From: Isoetes taiwanensis
Taxonomy: Eukaryota; Streptophyta; Lycopodiopsida; Isoetales; Isoetaceae
Length of the DNA stretch: 64,000 nt
Assembly (NCBI GenBank): GCA_021234155.1
Contig: JAJEKV010000013.1
Coordinates: 17,647,781 to 17,711,780 of the forward strand
Reading direction: 5' to 3'
Shown: piece by piece, positions 48,505 through 57,940 of the stretch
Layout of the letters: every line of letters starts with the position of its first letter
Numbering within the stretch: position 1 is the first letter of the stretch
Made by a program: the position numbers and the translations under genes
The notes under the pieces: model-generated
What the model saw: the letters and a program-made list of their open reading frames with translations, nothing else
What the model was told of the DNA's origin: nothing
The model's database searches: none

Positions 48505-50575
48505 AGCCAAGGAGGCGATGCAACATGAAGCTAGTAGCAAAAATGTTGCGACTTACCATGATCTACTAGAAGGTCTAGTATCTCTACATAACTATTTGCA
48601 AATAAACTTATCCATGCAAAGGACGGTGAAGATGCAAGAGCGGTCTGCTTTGTTTTGGCCGATCCTTACGTATTACGGGGGGCTACATGGGTGGATCTCG
48701 TGCGTATAGTTTTGATATGCATAAAGGGCATCTTCTGCTGCTATGAGTTACAACGCCGATCACCGGGTCACGGTGTGCTAGAAGTGATGCGTGGGGGTGC
48801 CAATAGCAAACCGAAGCTGTTGCGGGGATCCCGGTGAATTATGGTAGCCACCCCGGACTAGGCATGATGATGCCTTATCCAAACTCTCACGTGGGTAGTC
48901 CCATATTACCTGGTTCTCCGGTTTAAGCAATTCGGCTTTTCATTACGGCGTGATGATCGTGGTTCATATTTGCCTGTATGCCGGGGAGGGGCCGGGTTCT
49001 TTGGCTTGGCGGAGACACAAAAGGCGATGAAACAAATAACGAATTAAGGGGGTCTGTATTCTTTGGAAGAGTTTAAGACAAGTAAAAGCCGGCGCTTTGA
49101 ACTCTCGACATTTACGGACATGTTGAATTTAGGTATGTCCTTCATAGCTATTAGGTTTGAAAGAAATTTGGATGATCTTGTAAAGATAACCATGTCCTCC
49201 TTATTCTATCTATTTCGTCTTTGATCAACATGGAAGTCGGTTTATCCAACAAAAATTGCGAAAGCTGCAAAAAGAGAAATCTATGGTTTTCTAGGAAGTA
49301 CTTCCACAAGCATTTACGCTCATGGCCGATGTTTTTGGCAACTTCGTCATCCGGAAAGGTTATTGGCGGATCTCTTTGCCATTTAGTAGGGAGCGAGATG
49401 CACATTACTAGGTGTAGTTTTATTGATATGATTTTTCCTTTTGTTTTATGGTAGTTCTTTGAGCATGGAAATTCGCAGCAACGAAGGGAGCTTGCAACCC
49501 GGTTGGTTGGCCGCATGCTTGTTTGAGCTTACAAATGTATGGTTCGTGTATCTGAAGGTAATGTGTCACGTAATGTATATTTCGAGTTGGTTAATAATCT
49601 CATTATTTACAACAACGCATAATCGTCTGTTTTTTATAAAACTTGATTCGGTCTATCAGTTGCTTTGCTAGAGCTTATTTATCACGAGATCTTATCACTT
49701 TGTAGGCATTAGAAGTAGTTGATGTCGATCGGCAAACGCAAATGGTTTTGGAGCTTGATGGACATGTTATGAGATGTGTAAGAGACGAATGGGAACCATG
49801 TCAGGAATGCATTGAATGTGTGCCTCGGGCGGAGTTAGGTTTATAATATCTACGTTCTATGGCCAAGTTGTTAGCCTTTCCACCCCATCCATGGTCAGCC
49901 GAAAGTGATCCGGGTATGTGACAATTTAGTCTATTTCTTTCTATCCAAGGACCACGGTCTCATTTTTTACGGTTTGAGAGAGTCCGGAGCATTTGTAGGA
50001 TGAACAAAAGCGATGCAGGATAATGGAGGAGATTTTGCAAGCTAAATGTTCTCTTGCTCAAGACCAATATGGAAATTATGTTATCAAAGTTGGAGTAGTT
50101 TTATCCTTTGTTGCATTATTGGTAATGTGTTCGATCTTACAGTTTTCTTGCTCATTGCCAATATTTTCTGACATGTGTTAGAACATGGCAAACCTTATGA
50201 AACAAAGTGAAATACTTACCAAGCTTCTTTGGACAAATTGTACAAATGAGCCAAAGATAAGTTTGCATCAAATCTTTGAGAGAAATGCCTTGAGTTTGGA
50301 GGGCATCTTGGCGGCAAATCCTTATAAAGCGAAAATGCTAGGCCACACGGAGGAGAATATGCCTTTACGAGTACAGCTGTACTTTATCTTACCTCATTGC
50401 GGTTAGCGATTGTGGCATAATGCTAATTCTTTTCATGCGGGCAATGATGGATCAGTTTGCAAACTATGTGGTGCGAGAAGGTTTTGGAGACTTGTGATGA
50501 CCAGCGGTGAGATTCTTGTTGGGTCGAATAAAGTCCATCTTTTGATCAGCCAACCATTGCAGCAATAGAAGCCAT
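48505..50575 (+). pseudogene. Captured Pumilio (PUF-repeat) gene inside CACTA
   Basis: Plus-strand fragments follow the order of plant Pumilio (APUM-type) proteins. A pre-repeat part near 48,840-48,930 reads GLGMMMPYPNS and GSPILPGSP. Near 49,065 comes SLEEFKTSKSRRFELS. PUF repeats begin near 49,222 with FDQHGSRFIQQKL, DVFGNFVIRK (about 49,330), RRELATRLVGRML (about 49,477) and [20 protein letters not shown] (about 49,706). STFYGQVVSLST (about 49,850), LAQDQYGNYVIK (about 50,055), MMDQFANYVV (about 50,447) and a partial LLGRIK (about 50,520) follow. PUF repeats bind specific 3'-UTR motifs and repress mRNAs. Intron-like gaps remain between blocks, so the copy came from genomic DNA, not cDNA. 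Indels break almost every block. Confidence 0.85.
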
Positions 50576-51179
50576 GGTCAACCACTAATTATAACAGTAC
50601 TCATACTATAAATTGGATATGTTAGAGTCTTTTACTTTAGAAAGAAAGACTTGACTAAGATCTTTAAATGTTTGAGGAATGATCATTTTGCAGCCCGGAT
50701 AAAAAGCTTGGATTATCCGGGATGTGCGTGGCTTAATATATGTGTTTCCTTGGGATAAGACCATGTCTTATATATTTGCTAAAAGTAATAACTGTCATGT
50801 CAGCCTGGAACTATAACGCTATAGCAGATTGTGTGGAAGGCAGTTGCTCTATCATTTACTCTGATTATGAGTATGGTTTCAATATGATGTTTAAAATATA
50901 GCATGGCATTTAGCTAATAAAACTTGTTGACATCACATCTCGGATTATAAGGCTGAATGTACCATTATAAAATTAGGGCTGATAGTGGAGGTGTTCCACA
51001 AATGAGATTATAACATGTCAAGACTTCAAACCAGTCTTAATAGATCAGATATACATTCATGAAGGGGCTTAAGTATTCATGGGTATGAATATTACTCAAG
51101 AAATATTGTCTCCAGCATCCGTTTTAATAGCAAGAAAAAAAAAATTCTCAAATGGGCAGTTTATTAAAGAAATGACGAA
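50576..51179. other. Non-coding CACTA segment
   Basis: AT-rich sequence between the end of the Pumilio remnant and the right subterminal array; no gene seen. Confidence 0.4.
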
Positions 51180-51529
51180 GTAAATGACGAAAACTGTGAC
51201 GTTTTTGTTGACGAAAAACCTGACGAAAAAGCTAACAAAAATCCTGACGATTTTTCTGACACAAAAAGTGTGGCGCAAGCGGGCTTGCGAAAATCCCGGC
51301 GATTTTCATGGCGCATCCACGGCGAAGTTTTCCGACGAAAAACGACGCTATATCGTCGAACAACGACGATTTACGGACGCTTATATCGTCCGGACAACCA
51401 CGACGATTTACACGATGGGTTTACGGCGACAATCGTCGGATAAAAGCGTCGTAAATCGTCACCTGAGGTGTCCAATGCAGTTCCTGATTTTAATAAAGGC
51501 GCGGCGATTATTCGGCGACGCCTAACACT
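51180..51529. promoter_or_regulatory. Right subterminal repeat array
   Basis: Repeated tgacgaaaa, cgacga, cgacgat and tcgtc words over about 350 bp, the counterpart of the left array. Probable transposase-binding region by position. Confidence 0.75.
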
Positions 51530-51544
51530 CATTCTCTTGTAGTG
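51530..51544. repeat. Right terminal inverted repeat of CACTA element
   Basis: Reads cattctcttgtagtg, the exact reverse complement of the left end. Confidence 0.95.
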
Positions 51545-52038
51545 ATGCTTCATGAAAAGCCCCAAAATTGTTGTTAAAAGATTATACGAAAAGGCATATG
51601 CCTAATGCATATGCACGCAAAGCATAAGCCTAAATGAAAGAAGCTCGCCTGCTTTTGTGAAAAACTAGAATTGAAATCTAAAGTGTTCCCCACTAAAAGC
51701 AGTTTTTGATATCCACTAGAATTGATGACATGGCTAAGGCGGCGTCAATCTTCATCGATTAGATCAAGTTATAGTGTTGTTAGAAACAAAAGAAGATCCG
51801 AAAGCGGATCCGAGCTATAGAACAAATGCACAGTGAGAAAAGTTTTGTACATTTGCAGAGAACCCGAAAGGAAAAAGTCAATGAGAAGTCAAGTTGCAAG
51901 CAATATTCAATTCGGAATGTACATACATGACTTTGAAGTTCCAACTTTGCTTTTAGATTTGATTCTTTTAAACTTACGGACAATGATTTACTAGGTAAAC
52001 ATATTTTTCACATTTGAAATATAAATAATAAATCTTAC

Positions 52039-52812
52039 CTCTTCGGTTCCTCCATCATCGTTAATTTCGGACTTTGAATTATCAGGAGATGCCTCACCTT
52101 CCGTATTGAGGAAGAGCATTAGTTAGCAGACAACCTTGTCCAAAAACATTGTATATGAAAAGAAGAAACAAGCAAGTTAATTCATCGGAAAATGCTTACT
52201 TGTTTACGCTTGTATCTCGCCAACGTTTTGTCATACTCTTCTTTCAACTCAGTATATACGCTTACGAATAGTTGCTTTTCACATGTAGGATCAAGCCAAA
52301 ACTTAACAAATATTTCATTACACAGCAAGCAATGTCTAAAAAGGAACAAAACAACCTCTTGGGCATTGCCTTCCACTTCTCTCCTCCTGCAAGCCCGACT
52401 TGGAAATGAATTTCATATTATAGACTATTTTTTAAATACCGATTCAATAGCACAGTATTTACCATCATTATACCCTTCGCATTAGGATGCTCCGGCTTGT
52501 AGGTCTCTCTGAACTTTTGCCTGTTTCATCTTATATCATAATCATCGCCCGGAATACATATGGGAAATATTATTTAAAGAACTCACGGAAAGGCGAAAAA
52601 TCTTTGTCGGAGGCCTCTTGGGAAGGTTAGGATCCTTTGCTTTTACGTCCTTCTTGCCATCCCTCTTCTTGACCGGATAGATTCACGGCAAATAGTAAAC
52701 CAATGTGAAGATAGGAGATAAACCGAGAATGCAAAGCGAGTGAGAAACGATGAGAAAGTACTTACACATCAACCTTTGTTAGAGCTTCTTCTTGTTCCAT
52801 TGACCCCTTCAT
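52039..52812 (-). pseudogene. HMGB: HMG-box (HMGB-type) protein gene, indel-damaged
   Basis: Minus-strand exons with clear donors. 52,812-52,766 starts with ATG and reads MEQEEALTKVD before GTAAGT. About 52,676-52,587 reads GKKDVKAKDPNLPKRPPT before GTGAGT. 52,520-52,463 reads FRETYKPEHPNAKG. 52,386-52,356 reads GEKWKAMP. About 52,300-52,200 reads VYTELKEEYDKTLARYKRK. About 52,109-52,039 reads GEASPDNSKSEINDDGG. This is the single HMG box with basic N-terminal and acidic C-terminal flanks of plant HMGB proteins, which bend DNA in chromatin. The aromatic core after RPP is garbled and several one-base gaps occur. The last acidic exon and stop codon were not found; the CACTA end lies only about 500 bp further. 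Confidence 0.78.
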
Positions 52813-53505
52813 GGTTTCAATTCTGAAAAATCATAATGACTAAATAGATCATCCGACAATATCAACGCTACTTTTTAGTCGACATAGGCACAATTTTTTT
52901 CACGGATATATGCACACGCTATTTGCGAAAAAGATTGACTGTGGATGGAGAAATCGTGAAGAATGCAAAATAGACGTTTCTGCGCCCTAAAATCTAATGA
53001 ATCTTTTTCTAAATACATCAAGAAATACGAAATGAAATCTTGATGTAACTTGTAATTTATGTAATCTTGAAGAAGCGATAAAACCGATTATGCGGATAAG
53101 AATATTAATGCAAGAATGCTAGAAAAAAAATTCGCTAGGGTCGCTTCTTGCGGGATGATTTCAAATTTAAGAGCTCGGATAAAGACAAGCTAAATGCATA
53201 TGAAATATATCATGTGCATAAGCGTATATCTAGTGAAGCAAATCAAACTGCAATAAGAAGTTTAAAAGATTAGAAAGAAAAAGAAAGAAACACAAGAAAA
53301 GAATGGAGCAACAAAAACTAACCGAGCAAATATTCCAATTTGTGTTGATCCACGAGACAAATGGGATGCGTATGAGAGTGGAGGGAAAGGAAATAAAGCG
53401 AAATAAAGCGTCTGATTATTATAATAATTACATAGAAAAGCTTGGCTTGGTAGATCTCGAAAAGCTTGGCTTGGCTTGGCCTGGCCATGGCGAAATAGAC
53501 GAGAA
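52813..53505. other. Upstream region of HMG-box gene; short repeats
   Basis: Would hold the promoter and 5' untranslated region of the minus-strand HMG-box gene. Short tandem words gaaataaagc (53,390-53,410) and agcttggcttgg / cttggcttgg (53,438-53,480) are present. No core promoter could be assigned. Confidence 0.4.
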
Positions 53506-53729
53506 CAGATAGATAGATAGATAGTATTTTAACGTCACGCCACTAGGCAGCATCCAACTGGACATGTGACCACACACCACACTACATTGCTTTGTTGGGC
53601 CCCGCCCCAACCACTTTACATTGCGTCTGTGGGTTTTGACACCCAAAGTTCGGAGGCGATGAGGCTCAAGGTCTCGAATACGAGACCTATAGTTGCTAGA
53701 CCTAGTGTATTACCACTAGACTAAACGCC
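53506..53729 (-). mobile_element. tRNA-derived SINE candidate
   Basis: On the minus strand the sequence begins ggcgtttagtctagtggtaa, containing an A box (tagtctagtgg, 53,723-53,713). After about 32 bp comes a B box (gtattcgagacc, 53,681-53,670). The body then runs to a tatc tandem tail at 53,524-53,506. Total about 224 bp, the size of plant SINEs. Flanks carry the imperfect pair agacgagaa / agacgcagagaa, a possible target duplication. No ORF. Confidence 0.55.
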
Positions 53730-53837
53730 AAGACGCAGAGAAGGTGGAGATTAGAACGGCAGTGAAGTCGGAAAGAACGAGATCGAAATAACGGAGAGGT
53801 CGAATACTCCGGCAGACAAATACTGGTTTTCTAATTT

Positions 53838-53975
53838 TCCTGACCCTACGATCATAAAATAAAGAATCGGGCGGCTAAAAATGAAAATAGCTGACGTGGC
53901 ACGACACATGGCATAGCTAGGAATGCAGGAAATCGGGCGGGGGGGTTAGGCAACCCTGCTAAAAATAACGAACTA
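53838..53975. repeat. Direct repeat, copy 1 (partner at 57,690)
   Basis: Contains in order 'atgaaaatagctgacgtggc', 'gacacatggcatagctag', 'aatgcag' and 'ggggggttaggcaaccctgctaaaaa'. The same series occurs at about 57,690-57,818 in the same orientation. Confidence 0.8.
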
Positions 53976-56900
53976 GCAGAACTGCAGGGTTGGGAAGAAG
54001 GCTAGGTAGAAGGTTTTGTTTTGGTAATTTTAATTGTAATAATTTGATTTTCAGCAGCATGCTAAGAGAATATGTATTAATATATGAACCTTATATTGTG
54101 CATCCCTTATTGGATCCCTGATAGAAAGAATCGCATCACGGTGGCGTTTTGGAAATGTACGGTTCATCCTCGTATGGCGAAGTGGGGATTACTATGTGTT
54201 CGGGCGCCTACATTAGCGCGTTTTCTTGCTACCGGAAGTCATTTGCCATGATTGGCGACACGATCGACATTTATTCGCGAGATCATCACGCATGATTGCC
54301 AGTGAATGCCCTCCCTCACGAGCGACATGTGGCGCATGTGGAATACTCACGCAGAAAACTCACGGACACTATTTTCTTATTATGCCCGGCCTATTAGAAG
54401 GTAACCCGCTTAACTCGTTTCTATTTTCGTATGAAATTTTTTGATGACGCGACCATAGCCGGCAAAGCAGGCGTGGGATTTAAGTGCTAAGAAGGGTGAT
54501 TCAAGTGTAGGTTCGAATTCCAAGCGGGACTTCTAGCCTTTCGATTCGGATTTGAATTTGGTCGAGATTCCTTTGATTTGGCATGCTCGCACTTGAATGC
54601 TTGAAAGCCTTGGATGTGGCTTTTGGATTTGGCGAGCTTGTGGCTTTCAGATTTCTATGCCTTGTGTTGCCGCATGCGGTTGCAAAGAAACGACCGGTGG
54701 TGAATGTCTGAGGCATGGTCGCCGAAGCCGGTCCCCGCCAACAATTTTCTAATAAATAGCACGGTGGTTCTTGCACCATGGATTCATGCAAGAGTTTTAA
54801 GTAATAAAATATGTTGGCCCTTGATGTGGGAGATTCCATAACATAAAGAGAGCGATGCAATGAAGAAGGGGATAAACACCGCCGCCCATTACCCAGATAA
54901 ACTGGCGAGCCCGGAGGCAGCCGCCTCATCCATTGCCGGATTATCGAGGGAGGGCAAAGTGCCAGATGGGTTAGAGGTTTGGGAGGTCGCATCGACATCG
55001 AGGTTCGGGCTGTCACCATCGATTATCATAGGTTCGGGAAAGTCCGCTTGCCCCATCCCGCCCAAAAGTTTTGATTGCTCGTTATGCCCTATCACGTGGC
55101 ATGAATCAATGGCCAGAATGCTTGATCCAAACGCCGGTTAAGAGCCAAATCGGAAACAATAATTGAGACATGTTATAACTTATTGCCGTTGCTTATTATA
55201 AAGTTGTAGACCAATGAAAGGCAATTGTCGCTCAATTGTCGCTCGACTTAATGATTGTCATTCTAATAGTCGTTATTGTACTATAGCTATAGGCCATAGA
55301 GGGATACTCTATATAATTACTTGGGTATTATTGTTGGACGTGGAGCCATGTGCTTCTTAGGTTCACATGAGATTGTAAATTCCATGAATACAAAGTAATA
55401 ACAACTCACTTATTAGCAACAAAAAATTTGAGTGCCCATGATCTTGTAAGTTTGCTAGAAAATGCACATGTAGGACTAAACAATGTAGCCCATAAGCTGC
55501 CACTCTATTCTTTTATCTGTGCTAGAAAAAAACCTGCTTGAGATCTACAAAGGAAACTGCATGGACTGAATAGTAACATGGTCCCACTTGGACATTCAAC
55601 AATCCGCACCTTAAGATTCTGAAATTTGACCCAGCTACATGCTTGCAAATTGATAAAAGAAATAAAACATAATATGGATACTACTCCTTCCAGGGAAAAT
55701 TGTTTTGTGTATACATGCTGCGCATGATTCAAAATCATAGGAATCCAAGATGTCATATTTGTCATTGGCAAAAAGAAAGATAAAAAACGGAAAAATTCCA
55801 ACAATGAATGCCACAAGTGGAAGATAAAGAAATCTAATAAGACAAAGAAGTCGGAGCAATTTAAGATCTATCGTGGTGTTCATGTTCAAGTTAAGAATAA
55901 AATGAATAATGAAAAGTTACAAAAAGCAACGGCGCCTTACATTGGATCAAGTGGTTTCCCATTGTCACTACTCATTTTAGCTTATGTCTATCTGCAACTA
56001 TGGATTCTTGCAAGGGCTGGTTGCCTGATTGGATGTTAATGTGAGCAAAAGAGGTAAATAGACACGCTTGTCTCATAAATGCAGAAAGAAATGATTTCCT
56101 CTTAAGTGCAAAGTTGTTCGGTTGCTGTAAGCTTGGATTTTGCACGTAAGATGTTCGCATGCATTTAAATCACCATATATACTTGCAAGCTAAATGTCCC
56201 ATAGCTTGGATAAGTTTGCACTATTCTCGTAAAATTGTAGCATTCTCTGGTCGCATGACATTCAATCCTAGGGACATGGATAATTGGCATAATCACCGGC
56301 CGCTAATTTTTGCAAGAAATGCATGCTTGAAAATTCATACATTTTGAAGCATATAAGGCATTACAATCTTACCAATTTGGTGCAAGACAAGTTTCCACCA
56401 AATCACCCTTTATCCACACAACCTTGCTCGTGTCCATTTGCATGACTTCCAAATGTAGCCTCCCTCGCTCTCTTCAACTTTGGTTCGGATTAAGGGTTAC
56501 ACTTGTGATACATTCTGCGCTACTTCCAACTAGTTTGATGGATCCAAGATCAACACATTGATTATGCAAAATCTTTTGCTTTTCTAACACAAAGAACTGA
56601 CACGCAAATATTCCGTAGCCTTTCCCTCTACGCTTTCTAACAACTGGAGGTGAGTAACACCCAAGAAGATATTGTGTATAGTCAACAGAAACCAATGAAA
56701 CGGGAATTAGTTGTTCTCAACAATCAAATTTTCCGACTTCTTTAAAATGATCATGCAATGCATTATCTTTTCTGTTAGAGATCGTTAACATTTTCCAATG
56801 CCGCTTTAACAAATCTAAAAATAGAAGCACGCCGTTGAAGAAAAAACGATGTTTGCTCAATTTTGGACTCGCTTGCTCGTGTTATGAAAAAAAATAGTAA

Positions 56901-57660
56901 AGAGATGGACGTAACTTCACGGTGCTCTTGCAGACGCCAAGACAAAGTTACAACATTATATTTAGCCATGCTTTATCCGATGGAATATCCAACCCATGTC
57001 TAAGATCCGTGTTTCAAATCCCCGCACAAAAAGCGCGCACCTTCTAACTCGATAATGTTCGAACCGCCATAGTCATTTCACGCCACAAAAAAATACCCTC
57101 ACTGGATCGCCATCTCTATTCACGCACCTCCAGAAAAAAAATTGACACCCTAAAGAGGACAGAGTCTCTTGGATTGTAAATTGTTTGGAGCCTTTGTCAC
57201 CGATTTGAGTGCCTTCATGACGAAAGGGCTATTTCATTTCCTTTCTTATGCCATATTTTCCTCGCAGGAGGAAAGCTTTGTCTCGCTTTATAGAATGCAA
57301 CTGCTAAGCCACGCCTATGATTCAACTGGTGCATCAGCCGTTCCTTGCCATATTCTTCCTTACGCCCTATCCAAGAATAGCCATATCCATCCGCCCTAGG
57401 GATGAAGGTGGCAATGCCTTTATAATCGATATGACATTGAGCGATCTATTTCCAATGTCTCCGGGCGAATAAGTCCGAGAGTCGGTGAAGCCGATTATTG
57501 TTGCCAAAAGGTGATGTTGAAGAAGCGGAACATAGTTTAGCCGATGGATATGACATCGCTTCTTATGGCAGGCGAATGCCGCACCTTTGTGCGCGGAAAA
57601 TAAACACAAGAGGGAGTCCGATCCGCCATACCCTAACGACATCACCCAGAGAAGAAAGGA
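53976..57660. other. Unrecognised segment between direct repeats
   Basis: About 3.7 kb without a gene I can name. On the minus strand, 55,095-54,889 has protein-like composition (PMIIDGDSPNLDVDATSQTS, then SGTLPSLDNPAMDE) of unknown family, with a longer Ser/Pro-rich overlapping frame at 55,019-54,501. Minus frames at 55,889-55,505 look membrane-like (F, L, I-rich), again unplaced. Around 54,535-54,650 the word 'gaatttgg/gatttgg' and 'aatgcttgaaagcc' patterns repeat weakly. Noise from indels is heavy here, so a real gene may be hidden. Confidence 0.35.
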
Positions 57661-57689
57661 ACCCGATTTTCAAGGACTTTCTAATTTTC

Positions 57690-57818
57690 GTGGGTCGTCC
57701 GATACAAAATTAAGATATCTAATGGTCGAGATGAAAAATAGCTGATGTGGCATGACACGTGGCATAGCTAGAATTGCAGCCTTTTGTGCAGGGGGGGTTA
57801 GGCAACCCTGCTAAAAAC
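57690..57818. repeat. Direct repeat, copy 2, just upstream of TAF12
   Basis: Partner of 53,838-53,975, about 120 bp upstream of the TAF12 coding start. It may be a transposon end or a duplicated promoter piece. Confidence 0.8.
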
Positions 57819-57940
57819 AAGGTATAAAACAAGGTATAAACAACCTCGAGAATAAAATTTAATCGCGATTTTAGTTAATGGAAGTACTAGCTTTTGGGAA
57901 CAAAGTTCTTTTTCCTCTATTTAAAAGGGGGCAGAAGACT

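Larger units (their letters stand above)
36333..51544 (-). mobile_element. CACTA (En/Spm) DNA transposon, 15.2 kb
   Basis: The left end reads cactacaagagaatg and the right end is its exact reverse complement cattctcttgtagtg, giving 15-bp perfect terminal inverted repeats starting with the diagnostic CACTA. The flanking triplets are ata (left) and atg (right), a near but not exact 3-bp target duplication. Just inside both ends are arrays rich in gcgtcg, tcgtc and cgacga, as expected for subterminal transposase-binding repeats. Inside are a TnpD-like transposase (minus), a SET-like coding stretch (minus), a Ptta/En/Spm second protein (plus) and a captured Pumilio gene (plus). Strand is given from the transposase. 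Confidence 0.95.

Noticed and set aside
57001-57060. Possible tRNA-like or B-box word (gtttcaaatcccc)
   Set aside because: No A box at a suitable distance and no cloverleaf pairing could be drawn.
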